Assembly (NCBI GenBank): GCA_963665975.1
Contig: OY762508.1
Coordinates: forward strand, 1,736,001 to 1,800,000
Reading direction: 5' to 3'
Length of the DNA stretch: 64,000 nucleotides
DNA from: G963665975 sp963665975
GTDB taxonomy: Bacteria; Bacteroidota; Rhodothermia; Rhodothermales; Bin80
Below are positions 36,008 through 45,622 of the stretch, one piece after another. A program made the position numbers and the translations under genes. Within the stretch, counting starts at the first letter, position 1, and each line of letters begins with the position of its first letter. Below the pieces are notes generated by a model. That model did no database searches, had not been told where the DNA came from, and worked only from the letters and a program-made list of their open reading frames with translations.

Positions 36008-36547
36008 TTCTTCCAATCGATCCTCCCATGGGATGCTCCCCGGACCCCTTGCCAGGGAAAATAGACCTGAACGCAGTTGAGCGCCGCTCAACCGCTTCCC
36101 ACATCCCGGTCCACAAATGCCCTGCCCACCGGATCCGCTCTGTCGAAAGACACGTAGCGCGCGTGGTCAAGCGGCCATGTGTCGGCTAGATCACACGGGT
36201 CCTGGATGCTGTGTCGCAAACGCCGTGTTTTCGCCCTTGGATCCATCCTGAGTTACAATACTTGCTCGTATTCACGATCAGCGGACCCGCTATCGACCGA
36301 GAATTCCCATGAGCCGCATACTAAACGTGCTGCCGAATCCTTCGTGTCGAATGCGCTCTTGCGCTCCGGACTGATGTTCGTCTTGGGTGATGGCCGATGC
36401 GCTCCGCGGCTCGATGGATCCGGCCAAGTACAATCACATCAGGCTCGGATTCATCTTTCTGAAAGTGCTTATATACTTAAGAAACATATGATTAAGGCCC
36501 AATTTGTTACGATCACGATGTAGAATCCAACCTAGCAAGAAAAGTCG
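36008..36547. other. Intergenic, nothing recognised
   Basis: 540 bases before the IS5 remnant. It may contain the left end of that IS, but I could not identify an inverted repeat because the right end is missing. Confidence 0.45.
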
Positions 36548-36774
36548 ATGCATCAGCTCTCTTTCGAAGAAATCGCGTACCAGAACCGGTCCAGGATGAC
36601 CCGCAGACAGCAATTTCTTGGAGCAGATGGACAAGGTCATGCCGTGGGCGCTTTTGTTGGCACCCTTGCGGTCCAACTATCCGAAAGGAGAACGCGGGCG
36701 TCGTCCCATTCCGCTGGACATGCGGAATCATTTTATGCAGCAGTGGTTCGGTTTGTCGGATCCTGGCATGGAGG
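36548..36774 (+). pseudogene. IS5-family transposase N-terminal fragment, frameshifted
   Basis: The two frames together read 'LSFEEIAYQNRSRMTRRQQFL', then 'EQMDKVMPWALLLAPLRSNYPKGERGRRP' and 'HFMQQWFGLSDPGME', the start of an IS5-family transposase. An extra G near 36620 shifts the frame between the parts. The gene is then cut after 'PGME' by the 3' end of group II intron A at 36775. Confidence 0.8.
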
Positions 36775-36941
36775 GTAGGGTCGGGGCCTGGCGCGCCTAT
36801 CCTTAGATGAAGGGAGTCGCTGTTTGCCGGCGGCTTTCGCCTTCGTTGCCGGTGCCTCAATCTCCATCGTAGATCACGTTTCCAGGCCCCGCCTCGTCGA
36901 ACCTCGGCGTGCGGATTTCCCGCACCGGGCTCACCTGTTGG

Positions 36942-37597
36942 CTACGTCTCAAAGTTTATGCGCAGTTGGCGTGGGAGCACTTTCGGCTGGTAGTACCGTA
37001 CCTGCCACTGGTCATACAGTCCCAATCGATCGTACAGCATCCGCCTACTCCACCGCTTCCAGCCATAGCCTCCGCGTCCTCTGGCTCGCATCATGTGGCG
37101 CCTTATCTTGTGCTCAACCCAGTTTCGTACGTACTGGAAGCATTTGCTCGACTGCCCTATGCGGAAATAGTTCACCCACCCCCGCAATATGGGATTAATG
37201 CGAGCAATCACCCATTCCACCGGCTGCGATCGAACACGTCGGAATTCCTCCTTGAGCGTGCGTAGCAGCTTCGTCCGTGCCTTCATGCGTGGCACTATCA
37301 GAGCGCTCCACTTGCCCCGCCTCGTCTTGTACCGACGAATCCGGAATCCCAGAAACGTGAAACTCTCCCTTCGGATGAGATCCACGCGCTTCGTCTTCTC
37401 CACGTTCAGCGAAACATCAAGCTTGGCCAACTCTTCTAGAAGGCGCTTATAGGCACCCTGCTCCAGCCAGTCCCATTTGGGGTGGCCATCGACAAGGATC
37501 ACCAGGTCATCGGCGAAACGAGCATACTCCAAGTGGTCGTATCCCCGCTCCCGGGTAACCTCCTTCGCTCGCTCCAGCATCTTATCTACCTCGTTGA
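36942..37597 (-). pseudogene. Intron A reverse transcriptase/maturase, C-terminal half
   Basis: Joined with 39591-40257 this gives an uninterrupted frame of 440 residues. The half begins LNEVDKMLERAKEV and carries the RT active-site loop 'ARFADDLVIL' (F-A-D-D instead of Y-A-D-D), then 'TFLGFRIRRYKTRRGKW' and the maturase X domain ('INPILRGWVNYFRIGQ'), ending RINFET. Functional only if intron B splices out. Confidence 0.85.
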
Positions 37598-39590
37598 GTA
37601 GAGTCAGCGGGCGGCGCGCCTACCCTTAGATGGAGGAAGTAGCTGTTACCGGCGGCTTTCGTCATATTGCCGGTGCCTTATTCTCTGTCTTAGGTCACGT
37701 TTCCGCCCGCTGCTCATCAAACCGGACATGCGGAATTATCGCATCCGGCTTTCAGACAAGGTCATGTTTTCGCCCACGGAAGCCTCTTAGTCGTTTGCGC
37801 AAGGCGTATCAAGCCGTACTGCTCGTATAGCTCTGCGTGCGGGAAACGCACCCACCCCCCGGACTGCACCTTGTGTTTGCGACAGAGCCACCGGCGAATC
37901 CGCTTCGTCGTGTGTGCATCTATGGCTTTGTAGGCAGGACTGACCTGTCCCAAACAGAAATAGTTCGCCCATCCGGTCAATAGCCAGTTCAGGCGTTGTA
38001 CCATTTCCTCTGTGGACAACTGTCCGTGCCTCGCAGCCGTTTGCTCACTGATCTTGCGGCATATGCTCTGGACGCTCTTCTTGTTCGGTCGAGTCCCTAT
38101 GTAGGAGCCTCTGCCCCGAGGTCGATAGTTGCGCCCAATCCGGTATCCGAGAAACGTAAACGGTTCCTCCGGACATCGAACGCATCGGGTTTTCTTTGCG
38201 TTGATCGGGAGTTTCAGCCTCCTCATAAGGTCCTCTACCGCCTTCAGCATCGCTGTTCCGTCGGACTTTCCGAGGATCACAAAGTCGTCGGCATAACACA
38301 CGATCTTCGCTTGGAATCGCTGGGCATAGCCCAGCACCTTCCAGGCAAGAATGAATCGACGCATGTAGATGTTGCTCAACAAGGGAGAGATCGGAGCACC
38401 CTGAGGCGTTCCCTTCTTCTCCTTGCGAGCACGGTTCGTGAGGCGTTTGCCTCCCTTCCCGTCATCTTCCTCTACCGGCATTACCAACCATGCCTTGATC
38501 AGTCGGAGCATCCGCCCATCGCTTACGCGACGCGCTATGCTTTTCATCATCTCTGCATGGGGTATCTCGCCGAAGAAGTTCCGCAGGTCCGCGTCAACCA
38601 CCTCCCTATGGCCCGTATTGGTGAGCCTGTGGGCTTGTTTGACCGCTTCCTGTGCGCCACGCCCCTTCCGATACGCATACTGCTCCTCTTGCAGGTCCGC
38701 TTCGAATATCGGCACTAACACAAGTAGCGCCGACATCTGCACGACCCGGTCGCGGATGCAGGGAATGCCTAACGGCCGAAACTTGCCTGGCTCTTTCTTC
38801 GGGATGAGCACCTGACGCACCGCACGCGGTGTGTACGTGCCCTCCTTCAGATCCCGCGCCAGTTCCCCCAACCATCGCTCTACGCCATACTCCGCAATGT
38901 CTTGAAAGGTCTCCCTGTCCACGCCAGCGCTTCCGCCATTACGGCGTACCTGCTGCCAAGCCTTGAATAGAAAATCCTTCCGCCACACCTTGTCGTACAG
39001 TGCGTGAAAACGCCGCTTGGGGTCCTCCTTCGCTTTGACATGTAGTACGCGCTGGAAATCCCGAACCGAATCTGACCCTGTTAGATTTTCATCAGTGGCC
39101 ATTGCCTTTCCTCCTTTGCATACTGTCCTTGAATAAGGGCCCCTTCCCTCGGCGGGCATTACCCCACGTCTTCAGTAGTACGGGCCCATCCGCCACCCTG
39201 ACGGCCCAATCTGCCCCTTGCGGGGTATCAGTTGGCTTGTGTAAGCCACCGGCAGGGCTTCCCGTGTTGCCGCATTCCTGATCTTCCATGCGTGCCAGCG
39301 CTAATACCCCGGCGAGTCGGTCTCGGTGCATCTGTCACTCGCTTCCCGAGCCGTAGCAGTCTTCCCCTTTCTATCGGAGGGTCGACACTCGCGACAGCCT
39401 TTTCGAGGCCTGCTCAGCGTTCACACATGTTCCGGCCCGCATGGTCGCTGAATCGCCTATGCGATCCTTTACCAAAGTGCTTCAGTCCATGTTGTTACCT
39501 CCATAAACCGCTTCGGCCGCTACCAACTGGAGCGACAGTTGTTGGGCGGGATTCGCACCCGCTACAGGAAAGCGCCTTTCCACGGCGCAC
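37598..39590 (-). mobile_element. Group II intron B inserted in intron A's RT gene
   Basis: 5' boundary AATATCTATC|GTGCGCCGTG at 39590, 3' boundary ...GACTCTAC|TCAACGAGG at 37598. Excising 1993 bases restores TAT CTC AAC GAG (Y-L-N-E) in the host maturase, which fixes both ends. Domain V is at about 37712-37753 (AGCCGGATGCG / CGCATGTCCGG). It encodes a full-length RT. Ends and ORF look intact, so this intron could be active. Confidence 0.92.
37762..39102 (-). CDS. ltrA: Group II intron reverse transcriptase/maturase (intron B)
   Basis: 446 residues from the ATG at 39102, preceded by AGGAGGAAAGGCA; an earlier ATG at 39159 lacks such a site. RT blocks in order: 'GKFRPLGIPCIRDRVVQ' (RT2), 'DADLRNFFGEIPH' (RT3), 'KGTPQGAPISPLLSNIYM' (RT4), 'VCYADDFVILGKS' (RT5, active-site YADD), 'FTFLGYRIGRN' (RT7). 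The X domain 'LNWLLTGWANYFCLGQ' follows. It reverse-transcribes and helps splice its own intron. No lesion seen. Confidence 0.95.
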   Translation of the reverse strand: MATDENLTGSDSVRDFQRVLHVKAKEDPKRRFHALYDKVWRKDFLFKAWQQVRRNGGSAGVDRETFQDIAEYGVERWLGELARDLKEGTYTPRAVRQVLIPKKEPGKFRPLGIPCIRDRVVQMSALLVLVPIFEADLQEEQYAYRKGRGAQEAVKQAHRLTNTGHREVVDADLRNFFGEIPHAEMMKSIARRVSDGRMLRLIKAWLVMPVEEDDGKGGKRLTNRARKEKKGTPQGAPISPLLSNIYMRRFILAWKVLGYAQRFQAKIVCYADDFVILGKSDGTAMLKAVEDLMRRLKLPINAKKTRCVRCPEEPFTFLGYRIGRNYRPRGRGSYIGTRPNKKSVQSICRKISEQTAARHGQLSTEEMVQRLNWLLTGWANYFCLGQVSPAYKAIDAHTTKRIRRWLCRKHKVQSGGWVRFPHAELYEQYGLIRLAQTTKRLPWAKT

Positions 39591-40257
39591 GATAGATATT
39601 GCTTAACAGCGGTGAGATTACTCCGCCCTGCGGCACGCCTTTCTTGCCACCCGACCGGAGGATCCGCTTCAGCAGCCTCAGGATGTCGTCGTCGCTAATG
39701 CGAGCGGCAACCTTGTCGAGCAGGATGTGGTGCCGGACCGTATCGAAGTACGCTGCCAGATCCACATCAATGACCCGAGTCATGCCCTTGACCACTGCCG
39801 TTTCCACCCGGTGTACGGCGGCATGCGCCGTGCGCTTGGGCCGATACCCATATGACCCCTCCTGAAAGTCAGCCTCGAAGACAGGCTCCAGAATGAGCTT
39901 CAGTGCTCCCTGCACTACGCGATCACGTATCGTCGGAATACCCAGCGTGCGGTACTTGCCCCCACCCTTGGGTATCTGCTTCCTACGCAATGGCGCAGGC
40001 CGGTAGCTCCGCGTGACAAGCTCGTTCCGTATGCTTTCCAGAAACGGCTGCAAGCCCGCCTCTTCGATGGCCGCAAACGTCTGTCCGTCGATGCCCGGGG
40101 CACCTCCGTTGCGCTTGGCCATGCGATAAGCTTCCTGCAGCGTCTCCTTCTTGCAGACATGCACGTACATGCCCCAGAAGCGATGCGCTGGCTCTGCCTT
40201 GGCTTTGAGGTATATCCTCCTCCGCAGGTCCTGCAGATTGATAGATGCCGTTGTCAT
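39591..40257 (-). pseudogene. Intron A reverse transcriptase/maturase, N-terminal half
   Basis: 222 codons from MTTASINLQDLRR through 'GKYRTLGIPTIRDRVVQGALKLIL', 'IDVDLAAYFDTVRHHILL' and 'GVPQGGVISPLLSNIY', stopping exactly at the intron B junction (read-through would give a few intron-coded residues to a stop at 39562). Continues in frame at 37597. RT1-RT4 are intact. Confidence 0.88.
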
Positions 40258-40735
40258 GTCATCTCTGCCTCCCTTGTTGAAAAAGAACGCACCAACAGTG
40301 CGGCGTCTTCGCTCCGCAGGCGTTACCCTGCATCGTCGCTATTACACGCCGCTCCGCCACCCTCTCGCCTTCGATACACTTCCCGGTGCCACCGGTTATA
40401 GTATCTACCTTCCTCCGGCACTTTCTCGCCGGGGCGAGGAGGGCTTCTCCAGTTGCTCGGTGTGTCCTTGTCATCGTGCCATCGCTACCACCCCGCCAAA
40501 GTGGAACGGCCGTGTCAATCAGATTTCGACCTTCCATGCTGCCTTCGCCCTTCTGGAGAGGCTCGGCACCCCGGACTATAGCGCTTTCGATGCTCATTAG
40601 CCCTGGCCACACACATTGCTACCGACGCTTCGGTGTCACCCTCACGAGTGGACCCGCACGGCTCGCAATGTTATGTGTTTGGTTAAAACTTGCATAACAC
40701 GGGACTTGCACCCGCTGTACTCTCGTCAGTTAGCC
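39889..40735 (-). repeat. 846-base tandem repeat unit, copy 1
   Basis: 5' leader and first part of the maturase gene of intron A, apparently identical to 40745-41591. Every frame in the two copies translates identically, so the duplication is very recent or kept identical by conversion. Confidence 0.9.
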
Positions 40736-40743
40736 TGACGCAC
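40258..40743 (-). ncRNA. Intron A 5' structured leader (domains I-III)
   Basis: 486 bases between the GTGCG end and the maturase ATG, with the conserved start ...AGCGGGTGCAAGTCCCGTG. Open frames across it on both strands are compositional. The start of the ribozyme is exact; I did not fold the domains. Confidence 0.75.
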
Positions 40744-41113
40744 CCAGAATGAGCTTCAGTGCTCCCTGCACTACGCGATCACGTATCGTCGGAATACCCA
40801 GCGTGCGGTACTTGCCCCCACCCTTGGGTATCTGCTTCCTACGCAATGGCGCAGGCCGGTAGCTCCGCGTGACAAGCTCGTTCCGTATGCTTTCCAGAAA
40901 CGGCTGCAAGCCCGCCTCTTCGATGGCCGCAAACGTCTGTCCGTCGATGCCCGGGGCACCTCCGTTGCGCTTGGCCATGCGATAAGCTTCCTGCAGCGTC
41001 TCCTTCTTGCAGACATGCACGTACATGCCCCAGAAGCGATGCGCTGGCTCTGCCTTGGCTTTGAGGTATATCCTCCTCCGCAGGTCCTGCAGATTGATAG
41101 ATGCCGTTGTCAT
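40744..41113 (-). pseudogene. Intron A' maturase N-terminal fragment
   Basis: 123 codons identical to the start of the intron A maturase (MTTASINLQDLRR to KLIL), then running into the intron A 5' end (ILGASG, stop at 40730). Contains RT0-RT2 only. Confidence 0.9.
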
Positions 41114-41591
41114 GTCATCTCTGCCTCCCTTGTTGAAAAAGAACGCACCAACAGTGCGGCGTCTTCGCTCCGCAGGCGTTACCCTGCATCGTCGCTATTA
41201 CACGCCGCTCCGCCACCCTCTCGCCTTCGATACACTTCCCGGTGCCACCGGTTATAGTATCTACCTTCCTCCGGCACTTTCTCGCCGGGGCGAGGAGGGC
41301 TTCTCCAGTTGCTCGGTGTGTCCTTGTCATCGTGCCATCGCTACCACCCCGCCAAAGTGGAACGGCCGTGTCAATCAGATTTCGACCTTCCATGCTGCCT
41401 TCGCCCTTCTGGAGAGGCTCGGCACCCCGGACTATAGCGCTTTCGATGCTCATTAGCCCTGGCCACACACATTGCTACCGACGCTTCGGTGTCACCCTCA
41501 CGAGTGGACCCGCACGGCTCGCAATGTTATGTGTTTGGTTAAAACTTGCATAACACGGGACTTGCACCCGCTGTACTCTCGTCAGTTAGCC
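40745..41591 (-). repeat. 846-base tandem repeat unit, copy 2
   Basis: Partner of 39889-40735. The units are separated by about 9 bases that include the intron A 5' end GTGCGTC. Note that short-read assembly could collapse or misjoin such a repeat. Confidence 0.9.
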
Positions 41592-41592
41592 T

Positions 41593-43005
41593 CGTTTGAT
41601 AAATAAAATCAAGCCGTACCTGCCCTACCCTGTAAAAATGCTTGATCTTACAGGACGCCTTTCCCCACCACCGTACGTTTCTGTGCACGTTCTTAGAGCG
41701 GACGGTCCGTGTGCCTGTCTTGCCACATCCGTTGCGTGGATTTGCATGACTTCGGCAAGGGCTTCATCAGCCAGACTCGTTTGGGAGAATGCCCAGCGCC
41801 TTAACACCACTGGGTTTCTACAGTCATATGGGGCGTGATGGCCGGGGATCTAACCTGACGCGGAGCTTCCAGGCACTGGAGCTAAGGCTAACTTGGAGAT
41901 TTTCCCGGCTACCCGATAGGCTACATTACGTTTCCAGATGCTCCGCAGCACCGCCAGAATCTTGCGCTGCGTATTGAGCCGCGCATGCGTCGCGTTGCCG
42001 GTCTTCTCAAGCGATGCTTTGTAAAAACGAGATACCTCGTTCGGCTTGCCTGTCTGTAGTGCAGACATCCAGGCACGATAGCTCATGGCCTTGAGTTCTC
42101 CGTTGCCTGCACGGTCAAGGCGCTTGTACGCCAATGGTTTGCCATTGCTGCTACGATCGACAATGCCGAGCTTGCAATAGCGCCACAGCCGTTGCTTGGT
42201 GGCAAAGCGATAGGGCGTCTGAACACCCACATCAAAGACATGGGCTCCGATGGGACCCACACCCGGCATGCGCAGGAATTCCCGGATCTCTCCGTATCGC
42301 TGGCCTAACCGTATCATCTGCCGATAGGCCTCGACCTTGGTCTCCACCAGCGTATCCAACACACCGTAGAGCTGGGCTACGATGGCACGCTGCGCGCCTG
42401 CCTGTAACCGGCCCAGATACGACGTACGGTGCTTCGTGCCGTAAACGCGATCTCCATACACCTCCATGACCCCTGCACTCCGAAACTTCGCCTTGATCTT
42501 CGTCTTCAACGCGTGCTGCTGATCACGCAAATCAAGATAGTGCAGGACCGCTTGCTTGAACATGGCGCGATGATCCTCTTCCGGGTGATAGACACCCTTG
42601 AGTCCCCCCAGTCGCAGCAAGCGACACAAATTGTAGACATCCGTGTCATCGTTCTTGTGGGCATTGCGACTGATGAGGGCGTTCTGACGCGGATCGCATA
42701 CCGTGATCTCGTTATACGTACGCGCGTAGAGTCCCTGCCAACCATCCTCCCAGCGGGGACTCTTCCAGCACCAGTAGTTTTCTGCGTGCGTTCACCGCCA
42801 CGATATGACGAATTAACGCGGATTCCGACGTTCGAAATCGCTCGCAAAACAGTAGCTAGATGTCCATACCGCCAAGCACACAGTGGCTGACATGGGCATC
42901 CAGGGCAAGGTATACCAGCTTTCGCATGAAGACCTCCCCGAAGCGTTGGTGTATGATGCGCTACGCCCTCAATACACCTGAGGCGTCCGCTTTATCATAT
43001 TACCT
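41593..43005 (-). mobile_element. IS110-family element 1 (defective)
   Basis: Flanked on both sides by CT (41591-41592 and 43004-43005), inserted between GTGCGTC and GGCTAACTG of intron A'. Ends resemble the two other copies (right end ...CATATTAC; left end with TAAAATCAAGCCG). The non-coding part lies after the transposase stop, the arrangement of the IS1111 subgroup. The transposase is broken. Confidence 0.8.
41850..42927 (-). pseudogene. IS110-1 transposase, nonsense and frameshift
   Basis: From ATG 42927 it reads 'MRKLVYLALDAHVSHCVLGGMDI' then a TAG. It resumes 'LLFCERFRTSESALIRH' to 'GWLAGTLRAYV', where an out-of-frame stop marks a frameshift, and continues 'NEITVCDPRQNALIS' to the end at 41850, including the Tnp20 part 'MPGVGPIGAHVFDVGVQTPYRFATKQRLWRYCKLG'. 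At least two lesions, so inactive. Confidence 0.88.
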
Positions 43006-43012
43006 GACGCAC

Positions 43013-43269
43013 CCAGAAACCGCGTACTTTCTTTCCAAGGGACATGGGCACCTCCGTTTTCTTCGCGTGTGTAATAACTCCGAAGATACGAAAATAGGAG
43101 GTACCAATCCCTTGTTGTTTATTTCTATGGAATGTAATCTCTACGGCTTGCAGGTGCGACACGAGGCTTGATCAAGTCCGTTATTCGCAACTGTTCTGTT
43201 CACGCCGTTGATAGGCAGACACCAGTTCATTCTACTTCTTCCCCACAAGCAAAAAAAAACTCCCCCAAT
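43013..43269. other. Unassigned flank of intron A'
   Basis: 5' exon side of intron A'. No coding motif. It does not continue the IS5 reading frame found at the other end of intron A, so the original host locus of A' is unknown. Confidence 0.45.
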
Positions 43270-43617
43270 TCAGGAGTTTTGCAAGAGCCTCCGGCGACAA
43301 TTAAAACTGTGTGAAGAGGGAGGCCGAGCTTCGAGGCGGAGCAGCTGCGAAGCTTTTTTTGACAGCTCCAACTCCATAGTCAGCCGTCCAACCATCCGTT
43401 CGAGCTCTGCAATTCTTTGCCGTTCAGGACTTCGTGTCCGTTGCTTGCTTTCGAAGACCGAGGACGCCTGTTCGAGAAACTGTCGGATCCAGCAGGAGAG
43501 GACACTATCCTTGAATTGATAGTGTCTGCAAGCCTCAGCCCTTGATCGTTCGCCGGAGATGATCTCCAACACGACCTTGGCCTTGAAGTCTGCAGAAAAG
43601 GAGCGACGTTTTGCCAT
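43270..43617 (-). CDS. IS3-family OrfA (no OrfB)
   Basis: 115 residues: helix-turn-helix start 'KRRSFSADFKAKVVLEIISGERSRAEACRHY', 'SCWIRQFLEQ', then the leucine-zipper helix 'RIAELERMVGRLTMELELSKKA'. A run of seven A's in TCAAAAAAAGC at about 43353-43361 (minus strand) looks like the usual -1 slippery site to OrfB. No OrfB sequence follows, so this is a truncated IS3 element and cannot transpose alone. Confidence 0.82.
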   Translation of the reverse strand: MAKRRSFSADFKAKVVLEIISGERSRAEACRHYQFKDSVLSCWIRQFLEQASSVFESKQRTRSPERQRIAELERMVGRLTMELELSKKASQLLRLEARPPSSHSFNCRRRLLQNS

Positions 43618-43702
43618 GGTACATGTCCTGATTTGATGATAGAAAATCTACCATTCCCTGCTAAGCAATGTGTCCAAGAAGAGGGTGCCATTACAGTCTC
43701 GG

Positions 43703-43797
43703 CTTTCCCATGCGATCCAGGTTTTGAGTTCTCGGGTCAAGGAGTAATTTCCCGAGTACTCGTCACCCAATCCAGATGGGGTTTGCCGCACGCTTAC
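43703..43797 (-). mobile_element. IS66 left-end fragment
   Basis: Read on the minus strand from 43797 it starts GTAAGCGTGCGGC and matches the left end of the full IS66 at 49733 (...CCCCATCTGGATTGGGTGACGAG in pieces) through the first codons of tnpA. It is cut near 43703, where what appears to be the left end of the IS3 element begins. It abuts the duplicated peptide locus at 43798. Confidence 0.75.
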
Positions 43798-43915
43798 CTC
43801 GGACAAATATACTTGTCTGCACAAATTCTTCATCATAATAGTCTGAAATGCGGGCAAAAAATCAAAAAAGGACAGAGAATCGCCTGGAGGCGTCCGTTTT
43901 CGTCCTCCCTGGCTA

Positions 43916-45063
43916 GTGTCATGTCCCATTAATACACGATGTTAACCGTTGAATCTTTTCAAAGATCGAATCCGCCGTCGCAACCCAGACAAACGGTTTC
44001 GCGTCCTCATTGTACGCCGCAATGAATTGCTCTATGGTCTGTTTTAACTGCCTTACGCTTGTAAACGAACCCCGTTTGATGGCGCGTCGGCTGATCAGAC
44101 CAAACCATCGCTCAACCTGATTCAGCCAGGATGCGGATGTAGGGGTGAAGTACAGGTGATAACGAGGCCGCTTGGACAGCCACGCCATAACTTTCGGATG
44201 CTTGTGCGTTGCATAGTTGTCCAAGATCAGGTGCAGTTCCAGATCGGATGGCGTTTCCCGCTCAAGTAGCCGTAAAAAGGTGAGAAACTCCTGATGACGA
44301 TGCCGCGCCATGCATTTTCCGATCACCTGGCCTGTAGCGATGTCAAGTGCAGCGAACAGGGTGGTCGTGCCATGACGGATATAGTCATGGGTGTACTCTT
44401 CTGCATAGCCCAGCCCCAGGGGCAACGTGGGCTGGGTTCGGTTCAAGGCTTGTATTTGACTCTTTTCGTCCACACACAACACGAGTGCGTTATCGGGTGG
44501 ATTGAGATAAAGCCCGGTGATGGCACGAACCTTCTCGATAAAGAACGGATCACTGGACAGCTTGAACGTCTTGCTGCGATGGGGCTTGAGCCCAAAGAGG
44601 GCAAACCATCGCTGCACCGTGCTCTTGGACACCCCCTCGGCCTCTGCCATCAGGCGAACGCTCCAAGCACTGGCCTGGTCCGGCTTTTGTTGCAGCGCAC
44701 GATTAATCACCTGGGCTACTTTCTCGTCATCATGGGTGCGGGGCCGCCCTGGGCGCAGCTCGTCATGGAGTCCTTGCAGACCACGGTCCAGGAATCGGGC
44801 CCGCCATTTGCTTACGGTGGATGCGGATACTCCCAGCGCATGGGCAACCGCGGCATTGGTCTCCCCAGCCGAACAAGCCAGGATGATCTTTGCTCTTTGC
44901 ACCATACCGTGGGGCATGGTAGTGGATTTCGATAAGGCTACGAGCTGGCCCCGCTGCTCTTCAGAGAGAAGTAGGGGCGCAAGTTTTCTTCCGCGAGGCA
45001 TAGGCTGCTGGCATCTGATGGCAGAGCCTTTAATATACGCCGCGAATTAATGGGACGAAACAC
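43916..45063 (-). mobile_element. IS630-family element, apparently complete
   Basis: 1148 bases flanked by TA on both sides (43914-43915, 45064-45065), the typical target duplication. Terminal inverted repeats GTGTCATGTCCCATTAAT and GTGTTTCGTCCCATTAAT match at 15 of 18 positions. The empty site is preserved at 52563-52568 (GCTAGC), which proves both ends. Confidence 0.95.
43919..45001 (-). CDS. IS630-family transposase
   Basis: 360 residues. An N-terminal pair of helix-turn-helix domains ('VAHALGVSASTVSKWRARFLDRGLQGLHDE') is followed by the DDE domain: 'LVLCVDEKSQIQAL' (first Asp), 'LHLILDNYATHKHP' (second Asp), 'SWLNQVERWFGLI' (Glu). All catalytic residues are present and the frame is intact, so the element may be active. 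Confidence 0.95.
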   Translation of the reverse strand: MPRGRKLAPLLLSEEQRGQLVALSKSTTMPHGMVQRAKIILACSAGETNAAVAHALGVSASTVSKWRARFLDRGLQGLHDELRPGRPRTHDDEKVAQVINRALQQKPDQASAWSVRLMAEAEGVSKSTVQRWFALFGLKPHRSKTFKLSSDPFFIEKVRAITGLYLNPPDNALVLCVDEKSQIQALNRTQPTLPLGLGYAEEYTHDYIRHGTTTLFAALDIATGQVIGKCMARHRHQEFLTFLRLLERETPSDLELHLILDNYATHKHPKVMAWLSKRPRYHLYFTPTSASWLNQVERWFGLISRRAIKRGSFTSVRQLKQTIEQFIAAYNEDAKPFVWVATADSIFEKIQRLTSCINGT

Positions 45064-45322
45064 TAGCAATTGGTTGTCAAAATGACGAAGTTGGATTACT
45101 ATGATACACTGGGTGTCAGTTCACTTAGGGCTCCATCATCAAGCGAAAAACCTGCAAATCAGAGATGTTGCAAGAGGCTTCACTGTTTTTCTGGATCCGT
45201 CAGAAAAAAGGGGAGAAATGATGGGGTTTTTCTTGGAATTGGTTATATTCCAAGAGATACCTAACACACTCGGGGTTGGTTACCCGTAATCTTCTCACAT
45301 GCAAACTTGGAGATCCAAAAAA

Positions 45323-45622
45323 ATGCGCAGCCTCTTCTTCGCCATTCTCATCATGTTTGTCTTTGGGCTCACAGGCTCATCGATATCGGTGCCAGTAGAA
45401 TCTACTCCAGTTCCTCTCCCCACAGAGGTCAACATGGAGGAGAGTTGCACAACTCATATATCCTCAGACGTGGAAGCACCTACAATTTGTGTGCTACAAG
45501 GCGGTGGGAATAAAAGAGAACGAAGAAAATTTGGTGACTGTGTGGCTGCTATGACATGTGAAAACATAAACAGTCAGACGGATAACGAAACAGGTAACCG
45601 GGTAGTAACGTGTAGCGACTAA
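45323..45622 (+). CDS. Small secreted cysteine-rich peptide, copy 1
   Basis: 99 residues from ATG 45323, with GGAG 14 bases upstream; ATG 45299 is an alternative. Signal peptide 'MRSLFFAILIMFVFGLTGSS', then a proline-rich spacer 'VPVESTPVPLPTEV' and a mature part with five Cys and a basic stretch 'KRERRKF'. No known family. It precedes the GLPGLI and receptor genes. A second copy at 52824-53120 differs at a few positions. Confidence 0.7.
   Translation: MRSLFFAILIMFVFGLTGSSISVPVESTPVPLPTEVNMEESCTTHISSDVEAPTICVLQGGGNKRERRKFGDCVAAMTCENINSQTDNETGNRVVTCSD

Larger units (their letters stand above)
36775..40743 (-). mobile_element. Group II intron A (interrupted by intron B)
   Basis: 5' end GTGCGTCAGG at 40743, 3' end ...CCCTAC at 36775. 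A domain V hairpin lies at about 36897-36932 (GAGCCCGGTGCGGG / CCGCACGCCGAGGTTC). The maturase gene is in domain IV and is split by intron B at 37598-39590. Without B the element is about 1.98 kb, normal for a bacterial group II intron. The 5' exon ends CATTCTGG and is itself an incomplete copy of the same intron. Confidence 0.85.
40744..43012 (-). mobile_element. Group II intron A' (5' part only, split by IS110-1)
   Basis: A second copy of intron A. Its 5' end GTGCGTC is at 43012, after exon GGTTTCTGG. It is interrupted by IS110-1 (41593-43005), resumes AGGCTAACTGACG at 41592, and is cut at 40744 inside the maturase gene (after codons for LKLIL) by intron A itself. Its 3' half is missing, consistent with self-invasion and then recombination between identical 3' halves. 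Confidence 0.8.

Noticed and set aside
40151..41553. Identical long plus-strand frames over the intron A leader (up to 149 codons)
   Set aside because: They are antisense to the intron leader and maturase start and repeat only because the DNA is duplicated; no family signature.
36548..43060. Rebuilding the IS5 transposase across intron A/A' from 36774 to 43013
   Set aside because: The sequence after 43013 does not continue the IS5 frame in any obvious way, so A' was probably not in this IS5 copy or the exon was rearranged.
45082..45264. Frame starting MTKLDYYDTLGVSS, resembling the start of a DnaJ J-domain; also at 52583
   Set aside because: Only about ten residues match; the HPD motif and the following helices are absent, and there is no ribosome-binding site. 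Probably chance.
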